Assembly: GCA_945878115.1 (NCBI GenBank)
Contig: CAMDVD010000041.1
Span: 1-37,381, forward strand
DNA length: 37,381 nucleotides
Reading direction: 5' to 3'
Origin: Chitinophaga pinensis
Lineage (GTDB): Bacteria; Bacteroidota; Bacteroidia; Chitinophagales; Chitinophagaceae
The notes under the pieces are model-generated. The model saw nothing but the letters and a program-made list of their open reading frames with translations, did no database searches and had not been told where the DNA came from. A program made the position numbers and the translations under genes. Shown in pieces: positions 23,656-32,219 of the stretch (position 1 is its first letter; every line of letters begins with the position of its first letter).

Positions 23656-25512
23656 TTAATTATTTGGTGTGAATTTTCGGAAGCGATAACCCAATGAGAA
23701 TTGGATATAAGGGACTTTGAAAAATCCATTTGAAATTTCTTTGGCGGCATTTGTTTTTGTATTGTCCCACACATTCTGTGTAAGTCTCAAATCTACATAT
23801 AAATTTGGATTAAAACTATAAGACCCTCCAAAAACATATCCAATGCCAAAACGTTTTGCAAAATCATTTCTTGCGTATTGCTGCCCTTGACTTGTCGGGA
23901 AATTATACGTTACTGATTTATCAACAGTATCTGTTTGATCAATCACGTATTTTCTATCAATTTCTTTAATATTTAATTTGAAATTATAAGCCACATTAGC
24001 ACCGCCATATAAAGCAAATGATCGATAATTAGCTTGTAACAAAATAGGTAATTCCAATGACATAAAATGCTTAAAATTGTATGTCTTAACTAAAGAATCT
24101 TTTTGATAATTGTAGATATATTTATTTTGATTTTGCAAACTAACTTGATCAACAGAGGTATTTAAAATATTAGAATAAATATCAGCAATTGTATAACCAC
24201 TATTATTACGGTAAAAGAATTTTGCCTCCGTCAATAAACTCAAATAATCATTGATAGGAATTAAACCAGTGCTTCCAATTTGGAACCCGCCAAAATTATG
24301 AGTTGCATTCAGGATAGATTTATTAATTCCAACAGTCATACCTGAATAAATTGGAATTTTCATATGAAAGAGCCCAATACTTGCAGTGATTAATTTATGA
24401 TAAGTATCTCTAGTAAATTTATTCATATCTTGAAAGAAAGATGTGTGATATTCTTTACTTTTTCCATTGTCTGTTGGTGGTGTAATACTACTTGATGTGT
24501 GTGCAATGTTGTTGTTGTTATTTCTAGTTTCAAGTTGGATTTTTTTTCTGGTAATGGGTTCTTGAGAAGTAGTCATTTTTTCTTCTTCCTCTTTAGAAAC
24601 TTTCACATATCGAGGATTGGAAGATTGAAAAATATTTTCCATATTGGAATGAGAGGATGTGGCCTCGTCTTTTAAGTTGCTTCTTTCTACCTTAGCAGTA
24701 GTTTCTATAGCTTGTTTGCTCTTATTAATGGTATCATATTCTATGAGCTTAACACTGCCGTCTCTGCGTCGTGCAACTTTTTCAGAAACAATATACTGAG
24801 CCATTGAATCTTTTTTATTGAAGGTAGAATTGTCATATTTAGTATGCACATCCGCATTATCCATTTTTGCCATTGCATTACTACTACCTTCAATTTCTGT
24901 TGGCGTATGTGAAGGAATGATTGAATTCGGTTTTGATTTATTAGAACTAGCAAGAATTGAAGTACTGTGTTTACCCTTTATCACTTCTTTGTGTGCAATA
25001 TTTTCATTAGTAGAAGCAGAAAATTCAGGAATATTTGTTGATGTAGGATTAGATTTCAACACAACGTTTTTTGTAGGAACTTTCTTTTTTTTGGTTTGTG
25101 TTCTTGTAACTATATCTTCATCATGAATATTAGTTTTTTGACTTGTGGTTTTTTTGATTTGGTTTTCTAAGGTAGTTGGATGGGAGGAGTTTGAAATTGT
25201 ATTATTGTTTGATGGTTGAGGGGCGATTTTTGCTGAAGTATTTGACGCATTGGCTAACTGATTAGTTTGCATACCTGAGGAAATGGAATTGCTATTCGTT
25301 TTTCCAAAATATCCAGCAGTTAGCATGCCAGCTAAAAGAAGAATACTGGTTATAAAATATATCCATGGTTTGCGATTAGATTTTTCCTTCGCATAGGGAT
25401 TTTTACCATCTAGCATGCGCTCCATGTTAGCCCAAGCCCCTAGGTTCATTTGTTCCTTTCCATGGGCAAGCCCATTTCGAAAAAGTTCATCAATTGGAAT
25501 TCTGTTTTCCAT
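23656..25512 (-). CDS. Membrane-anchored protein with C-terminal outer-membrane beta-barrel-like domain; putative anti-sigma partner
   Basis: 618 aa, encoded 9 nt after an ECF sigma gene. Domains in order: a short cytoplasmic segment (1-48) containing W28 and the ANMERML helix, similar to segments I recall before TM helices in Bacteroidota sigma-linked proteins; one TM helix (about 49-70, WIYFITSILLLAGMLTAGYF); a long Ser/Thr/Asn/Lys-rich low-complexity linker (about 75-345); and a C-terminal section (about 360-618) of alternating strands ending FSLGYRF, like small outer-membrane porin-type barrels. There is no cleavable signal peptide. An anti-sigma role is inferred from operon position and topology. 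A single chain spanning both membranes is a possible reading. Confidence 0.72.
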   Translation of the reverse strand: MENRIPIDELFRNGLAHGKEQMNLGAWANMERMLDGKNPYAKEKSNRKPWIYFITSILLLAGMLTAGYFGKTNSNSISSGMQTNQLANASNTSAKIAPQPSNNNTISNSSHPTTLENQIKKTTSQKTNIHDEDIVTRTQTKKKKVPTKNVVLKSNPTSTNIPEFSASTNENIAHKEVIKGKHSTSILASSNKSKPNSIIPSHTPTEIEGSSNAMAKMDNADVHTKYDNSTFNKKDSMAQYIVSEKVARRRDGSVKLIEYDTINKSKQAIETTAKVERSNLKDEATSSHSNMENIFQSSNPRYVKVSKEEEEKMTTSQEPITRKKIQLETRNNNNNIAHTSSSITPPTDNGKSKEYHTSFFQDMNKFTRDTYHKLITASIGLFHMKIPIYSGMTVGINKSILNATHNFGGFQIGSTGLIPINDYLSLLTEAKFFYRNNSGYTIADIYSNILNTSVDQVSLQNQNKYIYNYQKDSLVKTYNFKHFMSLELPILLQANYRSFALYGGANVAYNFKLNIKEIDRKYVIDQTDTVDKSVTYNFPTSQGQQYARNDFAKRFGIGYVFGGSYSFNPNLYVDLRLTQNVWDNTKTNAAKEISNGFFKVPYIQFSLGYRFRKFTPNN

Positions 25513-25521
25513 CTTATTTAC

Positions 25522-26091
25522 CTATTTATTTAATTTTTCAATTTTTATTTTCAATAATCGCCTCGCCTCAAAAAGATGCCATTTACTTGTACCTTCACTC
25601 ATTTCTAAATGGTCGCTTATTTGTTTATGTGTCATCCCTTCCATTACATACATATTAAAAACATATCTAGTTGTTTGGGGTAATTCTTGAATTAATTTAA
25701 TCAATTCATCGTAATGCATACCAGATGCAAAATCCGCGTGCACAGATTCATCTTTTTCAACAAACACTACTTTTTCATTATACTTCATGTGTTGACGTAT
25801 ATAATCAAAAATGGAATGATAAATAACTCGTCTAACCCAACCTTCAAAAGAACCTTCAAATTTATAACTATCCACTTTTTGAAATACTTTTAAAAAACCA
25901 TTATTCAAAATTTCTTCCGCTAAATGATATTGATGAATATTCGTATAACGTTTCACCATGCTCATCATTTTTGGATAATATCGCTTGTACAATTTTTCTT
26001 GCGATACACGATCCCCTTCCCTGCATCCATTAATCAGTGCAAGTGTTTCTTCATCTTGTTGGGTACCTATGTAACTCAAAGCTAAATTCAA
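25522..26091 (-). CDS. ECF-type RNA polymerase sigma-70 factor
   Basis: A 189-aa sigma factor with region 2 (about 28-98: LYKRYYPKMMSMVKRYTN, then LNNGFLKVF, then FEGWVRRVIYHSIFDYIR) and region 4 HTH (about 131-184: ELPQTTRYVFNMYVMEGMTHK, then ISDHLEMSEGTSKWHLFEARR). It directs polymerase to a dedicated promoter set, probably held inactive by the product of the next gene. The start is a problem. No ATG exists between the upstream stops and Met42, so TTG at 26091 (or TTG at codon 5) must be used. A TAGCTTTG sequence (26084-26077, minus strand) overlaps codons 3-5. It looks like a -7 box but has no -33 partner. Confidence 0.88.
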   Translation of the reverse strand: MNLALSYIGTQQDEETLALINGCREGDRVSQEKLYKRYYPKMMSMVKRYTNIHQYHLAEEILNNGFLKVFQKVDSYKFEGSFEGWVRRVIYHSIFDYIRQHMKYNEKVVFVEKDESVHADFASGMHYDELIKLIQELPQTTRYVFNMYVMEGMTHKQISDHLEMSEGTSKWHLFEARRLLKIKIEKLNK

Positions 26092-26167
26092 TTTTATAGA
26101 GTATTTCTTGATAGAAGACTCAAATTAATAAATATTGGTTGGAAAAAAATAGAATTACTCTACAAAA

Positions 26168-26196
26168 TAAAAAAACCCCTAAAAAGGGGTTTTTTT
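26168..26196 (-). terminator. Intrinsic terminator after the 441-aa T9SS cargo gene
   Basis: AAAAAAACCCC-TAAAAA-GGGGTTTTTTT, a nearly perfect stem with T-tract usable on either strand, 19 nt past the stop codon. Confidence 0.88.
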
Positions 26197-26214
26197 ATCA
26201 TCAAATAATATTAC

Positions 26215-27540
26215 TTATTTTATCATTAATTTATTAGAAATTTTTTGTCCGTCAGCATTTACTGTATAGATATAAAGTCCAGTAGCTAAATCAGATACAT
26301 TCAAAGTTGATGTGTGATTTACATTTGCATTCATTGAACCTAAATTGATTGTTTTTACAACTTGACCTAAAGTATTTGTCAATTCGACAGTAACGTTGGA
26401 AGCTGATTGATTTAAATTAATTGAAAATTTAACTTCATCATTTGCAGGATTAGGTAAAGCAGTGATAGCCGCGAAATTATTTACTTCATTTACACCAACT
26501 GACCAACAAGTAGGACAAGTAACTTTAAAAATTACATTGTGCATTTCAGGACCATAAGTGTTTGAGAAAGCAACTGTAGGGATATAAGCACCAGAATATC
26601 CATTAGATGAATCTTTTGTGATAATTTCTGATTGGTTGTAGTCACCAGCATAAAATGGCATGAAAGTATTATCGCCATTAGGTTCTGTAGACATAAATAG
26701 ATATTGATTGTTATTACCTATTGTGTCACCAGCTGCATAAGTGAAGCCTGGTTTAAATGTGAAGCTTACAGCAACTTTTTCACCAGCAGGAACTGCGAAA
26801 GAATTTGCACTAAACCCTAGATATTTTAAACCATAACTGTTTTCTCCCATTTGGTGATCACTTGAATCTGAATTGGTCAATACATGCTTAAATGTATAAG
26901 CAGCAGGTGCACCAGTTACATTAGATTGATAAGGTCCAATATTAAATTGAGATGCTGGGTATAACATATCGCAAAATCTAGTGGTGTCAACACCAAAATC
27001 CGCTGCTTGTCCAGTATAATAATAAACTGGTAAATTTTGTCCACCACTATGTACAATTGACACGATAAGTGTATCTACTGCACTAGATAATTTAGCATAA
27101 GATCCAAGTACAAATACTGAATCTAAAGTATAAGCATTTGTAGTGCTAATATACGGATCCCCCGCAGCTAAATTATTTTTTATTACATTAGCAGATGGGT
27201 CTAATACTTGACCTATAGATTTGTATTGAATACCATATCCTTGATAAGGTGGGTTATATCGCATAGCAGAATCAGGAAACATGCTATACAAACCAGAATT
27301 TGCATCAATGGTTGTTTGTGAAATACCCTCTTGAACAGCTACAAAATCAAGATAAGAAAGATATAAAGAACCACCACGTGTCTTTTTATGCTCGTTCTTG
27401 AATTTGTCCTTTGATGGAAAATTAGAAATAGTATTTTTAACTTCACCTCCTACTGGAGTGATTAAGTTATGTTTTTGTTGCGCCATCATAGATCCAGAAG
27501 TGCAAACAATCGCACTCATTGCGAGTAAAATTTTTTTCAT
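26215..27540 (-). CDS. Secreted T9SS type A cargo protein (paralogue 1)
   Basis: 441 aa with a Sec signal peptide (MKKILLAMSAIVCTSGSMMA, cleavage near residue 20) and a C-terminal T9SS type A sorting domain from about residue 365 (ALPNPANDEVKFSINL, ending ISNKLMIK). Residues about 45-345 form a beta-rich domain of unknown function. It is shared almost collinearly with the upstream neighbour, including KTRGGSLYLSYLDFVAVQE, KSIGQVLDP, NAYTLDSVFVLGSYAKLS and a terminal CPTC. No enzyme motif is seen. Likely a surface or secreted protein. The two genes are tandem duplicates on the same strand, separated by 179 bp. Confidence 0.86.
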   Translation of the reverse strand: MKKILLAMSAIVCTSGSMMAQQKHNLITPVGGEVKNTISNFPSKDKFKNEHKKTRGGSLYLSYLDFVAVQEGISQTTIDANSGLYSMFPDSAMRYNPPYQGYGIQYKSIGQVLDPSANVIKNNLAAGDPYISTTNAYTLDSVFVLGSYAKLSSAVDTLIVSIVHSGGQNLPVYYYTGQAADFGVDTTRFCDMLYPASQFNIGPYQSNVTGAPAAYTFKHVLTNSDSSDHQMGENSYGLKYLGFSANSFAVPAGEKVAVSFTFKPGFTYAAGDTIGNNNQYLFMSTEPNGDNTFMPFYAGDYNQSEIITKDSSNGYSGAYIPTVAFSNTYGPEMHNVIFKVTCPTCWSVGVNEVNNFAAITALPNPANDEVKFSINLNQSASNVTVELTNTLGQVVKTINLGSMNANVNHTSTLNVSDLATGLYIYTVNADGQKISNKLMIK

Positions 27541-27719
27541 TTTTTTAATTTTTTAATTTGTGCAGTAAAAGTATATGTATTTTATATATCAGCCAAAAAA
27601 AAGTATTAATTTATTAACTTTTCCAAGATGAAATAAGCAGAAAAAAATAATTAATAAGAAGTGGCAATTGGATAATAGAATTATGCGTTTCGATGATAGA
27701 TTTTACTACAAAATTTATT

Positions 27720-29288
27720 TTAGTTCTTGATTAATTTTTTAATAGAAGGTAGACCAGCGATTTGAACTAAATATTTACCTTGGGCTAAGTGTCGAATATC
27801 AATTGGCATTGAAGTGGACGAAATATTGCCATGTATTACTATTTTTCCTTCAAGATTTGTAATATTAAAAGTTGAACCTATCCATTCCTTTTTTATATTT
27901 ATCATAACCATATCATTTGATGGATTTGGATATAGGGTAAAGCTATTTTCTTGTTCAACTTCAACAATACCAATAGGTTGAGAAGGTTGAATAATTGAGA
28001 GTGTTTGACTACCCACTAAAATAGTTCCTGTTCTAGAAGAGCCAGTAGTGTTAGCTTGCACAGTAATTGAAATTGAACCATTACCTACACCAGTGGAAGT
28101 TGAAGTAAGCCAAGTACCTCCACTTGTTACATTTGCAGTCCACGGACAGCCAGTATCGGCTATTACATTAGAAATCGCGTTGTATGTATTAGCAGCACCT
28201 GTAGCACATAAATAATTGGGAACAGAAAGAGCATAATTACAAAGAGGATTGCATGTAGGACAGGACACTTTAAAAATGATATTGTGCATTTCAGTTTGGT
28301 AAGGTGCTGTAAATGCTAAACTTGGAATATAAAATCCAGAATATCCATTAGAAGAATCTTTAGTAATGATAGTAGATTGATTAAAGTCGCCAGGATAATA
28401 TGGCATAAAGGTATTTGAACCATTAGGCTGTGTGGACATAAATAGGTAATGGTTATTTTTTCCGATAGAATCTCCTGCTGAATAAGTAAATCCAGGTTTG
28501 AATGTAAAACTCACAGACACTTTTTCACCAGCAGGAACAGAAAATGAATTGGTACTAAATCCTAAATATTTCGTAAAATATTGATTCGATCCAATTTGAT
28601 GATTACTGGAATCGCTATTTGTCAAAACATGCTTAATAATCAATGGTGCTGAACCTCCTGTTGCATTGACTTGATAAGGTCCAACATTAAAATTAGATGG
28701 GGTATAAAACATGGCCAAGAATCTTGTAGTATCTACGCCCCAATTAGTAGATTGATTAGAATAATAATATTCGGGTAAATTATTGCCAGCACTTTGCAAA
28801 ACAGAAATAATTAATGTGTCAACTGCATTGCTCAATTTGGCATAAGACCCTAATACAAAAACTGAATCTAAAGTATAAGCATTTGTGTTCGTAAAAACAA
28901 TGGTACCAGCGGGCATATTATTTGTAAATACAGGCGCTTTTGGATCTAGAACTTGACCAATAGATTTAAACGAAATGCCATATGCAAGATTTGGTGGATT
29001 GAATCTAACAGATGAATCTGGAAACATAAAATTCAAAGAAGAGTTGAGACTAATATTAGCGGCAGTTATGTTTTCTTGAACTGCAACAAAATCAAGATAA
29101 GAAAGAAATACTGACCCACCTCTTGTCTTCGAATGCTGGTTTTTAATAACATCCGTTGAAGGATAATTGATAATAATTGGTTTAACATCACTTCCTTGTG
29201 AAGGTGTTAAAAGGCTTTGTTTTTGTTGCGCATTCAAGGAGGTAATCGCGAAAATCATTACACTCCATGCAAGTAAAATCTTTTTCAT
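27720..29288 (-). CDS. Secreted T9SS cargo protein with BACON-like domain (paralogue 2)
   Basis: 522 aa. The signal peptide is MKKILLAWSVMIFAITSLNA. Residues about 45-346 are the same domain as in the downstream 441-aa paralogue, ending again in CPTC. An additional domain at about 350-434 (CPWTANVTSGGTWLTST, then GNGSISITVQANTTGSSRTG, then SIIQ) has the BACON/Ig-like pattern usually tied to carbohydrate or mucin binding. The sorting domain (about 447-522, TLYPNPSNDMVMINI) closes the protein. The difference between the paralogues is therefore a domain gained or lost between the shared core and the sorting signal. Upstream DNA is shared with divergent proline dehydrogenase. Confidence 0.86.
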   Translation of the reverse strand: MKKILLAWSVMIFAITSLNAQQKQSLLTPSQGSDVKPIIINYPSTDVIKNQHSKTRGGSVFLSYLDFVAVQENITAANISLNSSLNFMFPDSSVRFNPPNLAYGISFKSIGQVLDPKAPVFTNNMPAGTIVFTNTNAYTLDSVFVLGSYAKLSNAVDTLIISVLQSAGNNLPEYYYSNQSTNWGVDTTRFLAMFYTPSNFNVGPYQVNATGGSAPLIIKHVLTNSDSSNHQIGSNQYFTKYLGFSTNSFSVPAGEKVSVSFTFKPGFTYSAGDSIGKNNHYLFMSTQPNGSNTFMPYYPGDFNQSTIITKDSSNGYSGFYIPSLAFTAPYQTEMHNIIFKVSCPTCNPLCNYALSVPNYLCATGAANTYNAISNVIADTGCPWTANVTSGGTWLTSTSTGVGNGSISITVQANTTGSSRTGTILVGSQTLSIIQPSQPIGIVEVEQENSFTLYPNPSNDMVMINIKKEWIGSTFNITNLEGKIVIHGNISSTSMPIDIRHLAQGKYLVQIAGLPSIKKLIKN

Positions 29289-29385
29289 TTTTCGATTTGT
29301 TATTTTGTTTGAAATATATATTTCAACAAAGTAGATAAATAATATTAATCAACCAAAAAAATGAATATTAACTTATCAACTTTGC

Positions 29386-29393
29386 TACATTTG
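29386..29393 (+). promoter_or_regulatory. Proline dehydrogenase-mnmE -7 promoter box
   Basis: TACATTTG, an exact TAnnTTTG match, ends 18 nt before the proline dehydrogenase ATG. No clear TTTG -33 is visible. The same transcript probably includes mnmE. Confidence 0.5.
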
Positions 29394-29411
29394 CCCCATA
29401 ATTTTTAACAC

Positions 29412-30566
29412 ATGAATTTTGATAATACTGAAATTGCTTTTGCGCCAAAGTCAACCAAAGATTTGAACAAAGCACATTTTCTATTTTCTTCAATGGCAAA
29501 GCCTTGGCTTACAAGTCTTGGTATACAATGCACTTATTTAGCATTCAAACTTCATTTGCCAATTAAAAATATTATCAAAAAAACAATTTTCAATCAATTT
29601 TGTGGCGGAGAAACACTAGATGAAGCGAGTATTTCAGCACAAAAAATATTTCAATATGGTGTTGGCGTAATTTTAGATTATGGTGTAGAAGGGAAAAAAA
29701 CAGAAACGGAATTTGATGCGACAACAGCCGAGTTTATTAGAACTATACAATTCGCAAAAAATAAAAAACATATACCATTCATCAGTATCAAAGTAACAGG
29801 ATTTGCAAGATTTGAATTGCTTGAACAACTAGATGCTAAACATGATTTAAGTGAAAGTGAATTAGATGAATGGAATAGGGTAAGGAGAAGATTGGACGAT
29901 ATATGTAAAAATGCAATCGATTGCGGATTGAAAATATTGATTGATGCCGAAGAAAGTTGGATACAAGGACCAGTCGATGAATTGGCGTTGGACATGATGC
30001 GAAAATATAATCAGAAAAGTTGTTCCATTTTTAATACGTATCAAATGTATAGACATGATCGGTTGGCTTTTTTAAAAAAGGAAATAGAACTTGCGTCAAC
30101 TGAAAATTTTATACTTGGCTCGAAATTGGTTAGAGGGGCTTATATGGAAAAAGAAAGGGCAAGGGCAATTGACAAAAAATACCCATCGCCCATTCAAGCT
30201 ACAAAAGAAGCAACGGATAGGGATTATGATGAAGCTGTTTTGTATTGCTTAGAACATATTGATTGCAATCATTTATTTGTCGGTACACACAATGAATTGA
30301 GTTGTTACAAAGCCATTGAATATATGGGGAATAATAAAATTTCTAAAGCGCATGTTTACTTTTCGCAACTATTTGGCATGAGTGATAATATATCTTTTAA
30401 TTTAGCCAAAGAAGAGTACCAAGTTTCTAAGTACTTACCTTACGGACCAGTGCATGATGTAATCCCTTACTTAATGCGGCGCGCACAAGAAAATACATCT
30501 GTGGCAGGTCAAACCGGTCGCGAATTGACATTAATCAATAAAGAAATTTTGCGTCGAAAAAAATAA
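29412..30566 (+). CDS. Proline dehydrogenase
   Basis: A 384-aa FAD-dependent proline dehydrogenase that oxidises proline to pyrroline-5-carboxylate and feeds electrons to quinones. It is a stand-alone ProDH rather than the bifunctional PutA. Barrel motifs seen are ISIKVTGFARFELLEQL, ILIDAEESWIQ, IFNTYQMYRHD, LGSKLVRGAYMEKER, FVGTHNE and the C-terminal YLPYGPVHDVIPYLMRRAQEN. The last is the helix with paired Arg residues that holds the substrate carboxylate. Length suits monofunctional Bacteroidota enzymes. mnmE follows after 6 nt, so the two are co-transcribed. Confidence 0.94.
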   Translation: MNFDNTEIAFAPKSTKDLNKAHFLFSSMAKPWLTSLGIQCTYLAFKLHLPIKNIIKKTIFNQFCGGETLDEASISAQKIFQYGVGVILDYGVEGKKTETEFDATTAEFIRTIQFAKNKKHIPFISIKVTGFARFELLEQLDAKHDLSESELDEWNRVRRRLDDICKNAIDCGLKILIDAEESWIQGPVDELALDMMRKYNQKSCSIFNTYQMYRHDRLAFLKKEIELASTENFILGSKLVRGAYMEKERARAIDKKYPSPIQATKEATDRDYDEAVLYCLEHIDCNHLFVGTHNELSCYKAIEYMGNNKISKAHVYFSQLFGMSDNISFNLAKEEYQVSKYLPYGPVHDVIPYLMRRAQENTSVAGQTGRELTLINKEILRRKK

Positions 30567-30572
30567 TTTATT

Positions 30573-31961
30573 TTGACTAATCCTTACGCCATTTCTACCG
30601 ATACTATAGTCGCATTAGCTACTCCAGAAGGAGAAGGAGCCATTGCAATCATTCGCTTAAGTGGCAGCCAATCTTTTACGATAGTACAAAAAATATTCAA
30701 AGGCAAGGACTTAAATATTGTTCCTTCACATACCATTCATTTTGGTAAAATAGTATCTACACTACAAGAAAAAGAAGAGCTTATAGATGAAGTTCTGGTT
30801 AGTATTTTTAGAGCACCGCATTCTTATACTGGGGAAGATGCTATTGAAATATCTTGTCATGGATCACGCTTTATTGTACAAAAAATATTGCAATTATGTT
30901 GTGCTCAAGGTGCGCGATTGGCATTGCCTGGTGAGTTCACCATGCGAGCATTTTTACATGGCAAATTGGATTTGAGTCAAGCAGAAGCAGTTGCTGATCT
31001 GATACATTCTCAAAGTGAACTTACCCATAAAATGGCCATGCATCAATTACGCGGCGGTTTCTCATCGGAGATAAATCAGTTTCGTGAACAGTTAATAAAT
31101 TTCGCCGCCTTGATAGAATTAGAATTAGATTTTGGTGAAGAGGATGTAGAATTTGCTGATCGAACTTCCTTGATTATACTCATTGAAACAATTCGTAGTA
31201 AAGTACAATTTTTATTGCAAAGTTTTGTTTTGGGTAATGTCATGAAAAAAGGGGTACCAGTAGTTATTGTAGGTAAACCTAATGCTGGAAAGTCAACTCT
31301 TTTTAATGCGTTACTGAATGAAGATAGGGCATTGGTTAGTACAATTGCAGGAACCACACGGGATGTGATTGAAGAATTGTTAATTATTGATGGCATTCAA
31401 TTTAGATTTATTGATACGGCTGGAATTAGAGATGCAAAGGATGCAATCGAAAAGATGGGGATAGAAAAAACCTATGAAAAGATCCAGCAATCTGCCGTGT
31501 TATTATATGTATTTGATGCTAAAACAGATACCAAAGAAGACGTCGAAAAAGCCATTGAAGCCTTTGCGCAACAATCCATTCATTTGATTATAGTTGCAAA
31601 TCATTGCGACAAATTAATAGATTTTGAACTAAAGAAAATGCCAAGTAATTATGTAGTGATTTCGGCAAAAAAAGGAATGGGTTTACAAGAGCTGAAGGCA
31701 AAAATTGCAAACCTGTTTCATTCTGATAAAACTTTACAGCAAGCGACTATAGTAAGCAATGCACGTCATGCTGATGCGTTAAAACGGGTTGATCATTCGC
31801 TCGCTGAAGTGCAACAAGGAATGGATGAAAATAAAACCAGCGATTTAATTTCCATTGACATCAAAATGGCATTATCTGCATTAGGAGAAATAACAGGTGC
31901 TGTAGAAGTTGATAAAGATATTTTGGGAACTATTTTCGGTAAGTTTTGTATCGGAAAGTAA
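30573..31961 (+). CDS. mnmE: tRNA uridine-5-carboxymethylaminomethyl(34) synthesis GTPase MnmE
   Basis: A 462-aa GTPase acting with MnmG to modify U34 of tRNAs using a folate-derived carbon. Domains: N-terminal folate-binding alpha/beta domain (about 1-120, DTIVALATPEGEGAIAIIRLSG); helical domain; embedded G domain with GKPNAGKST (234-242), AGTTRD (259-264) and DTAG (281-284); and the conserved C-terminal CIGK (459-462), whose Cys is essential in the family. The start must be TTG at 30573. The only other codon before the in-frame stop 9 nt upstream is ATT. The gene is intact although a mobile element follows directly; its 3' end probably serves as the attachment site. Confidence 0.95.
   Translation: MTNPYAISTDTIVALATPEGEGAIAIIRLSGSQSFTIVQKIFKGKDLNIVPSHTIHFGKIVSTLQEKEELIDEVLVSIFRAPHSYTGEDAIEISCHGSRFIVQKILQLCCAQGARLALPGEFTMRAFLHGKLDLSQAEAVADLIHSQSELTHKMAMHQLRGGFSSEINQFREQLINFAALIELELDFGEEDVEFADRTSLIILIETIRSKVQFLLQSFVLGNVMKKGVPVVIVGKPNAGKSTLFNALLNEDRALVSTIAGTTRDVIEELLIIDGIQFRFIDTAGIRDAKDAIEKMGIEKTYEKIQQSAVLLYVFDAKTDTKEDVEKAIEAFAQQSIHLIIVANHCDKLIDFELKKMPSNYVVISAKKGMGLQELKAKIANLFHSDKTLQQATIVSNARHADALKRVDHSLAEVQQGMDENKTSDLISIDIKMALSALGEITGAVEVDKDILGTIFGKFCIGK
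31944..31961 (+). other. Candidate attL core in the last 18 bp of mnmE
   Basis: TTTTGTATCGGAAAGTAA encodes the CIGK-stop end of MnmE. It closely resembles the attB recalled for Salmonella genomic island 1 (the 3' end of trmE/thdF, about TTCTGTATTGGTAAGTAA). Foreign-looking DNA with a tyrosine integrase starts downstream and mnmE stays complete, as expected when integration restores the gene end. The matching attR is outside the window, so this is inference. Confidence 0.55.
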
Positions 31962-31967
31962 TCACTA

Positions 31968-32002
31968 CAAAACAACCTTATACAAACTTTACACAAAACA
32001 AC
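31968..32002 (+). repeat. Direct repeat CAAAACAAC flanking the candidate att site
   Basis: CAAAACAAC occurs at 31968-31976 and 31994-32002, 26 bp apart, just inside the element. Such pairs near att cores can be integrase arm-type or excisionase sites. This is positional inference, and the sequence is A-rich. Confidence 0.3.
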
Positions 32003-32003
32003 T

Positions 32004-32031
32004 AAAAGCCTTGTAAATAAAGGGTTTTTTT
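32004..32031 (+). terminator. Probable terminator downstream of mnmE
   Basis: AAAAGCCTT (32004-32012) pairs with AAGGGTTTT (32020-32028) with one mismatch, followed by further T residues. It lies past the candidate att core, so if the att call is right this terminator was brought by the element and now ends the proline dehydrogenase-mnmE transcript. Confidence 0.6.
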
Positions 32032-32088
32032 ATACTTATACTTTAATGCTTGTTATTAGTTATTACCTGTTATTTAATGAAATATTTG

Positions 32089-32096
32089 TACCTTTG
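32089..32096 (+). promoter_or_regulatory. -7 promoter box of the element's first gene
   Basis: TACCTTTG matches TAnnTTTG exactly. The -33 region is poor. If used, transcription begins near 32102 and gives a leader of about 115 nt that includes the hairpin at 32111-32137. Confidence 0.45.
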
Positions 32097-32110
32097 TTGT
32101 ACCTCGAAGT

Positions 32111-32137
32111 AAAAAAACCGATTTTTCGGCTTTTTTT
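32111..32137. terminator. Terminator-like hairpin in the leader of the element's first gene
   Basis: A7-CCGA-TTTT-TCGG-C-T7: a 4-bp GC-containing stem extended by A-T pairs across one mismatch, with a T7 tract on either strand. It could insulate the element from mnmE transcription or act as an attenuator for the operon. Confidence 0.5.
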
Positions 32138-32219
32138 GTACCTCAAAAGGCGAAATAAAGCAACAAAACAATACAAATAAATACAATAGAATACTATAAC
32201 GTACAAAAAACAGGGATAA

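Larger units (their letters stand above)
32085..32144 (+). repeat. Three copies of TTGTACCT(C) around a hairpin
   Basis: TTGTACCT motifs begin at 32086, 32097 and 32136; the last two extend to TTGTACCTC. They bracket the hairpin at 32111-32137. The first copy overlaps the TACCTTTG promoter box. They may be operator copies or integrase arm sites. Confidence 0.45.

Noticed and set aside
31962-32219. tRNA gene as integration target
   Set aside because: No cloverleaf is visible; the mnmE 3' end explains the position better.
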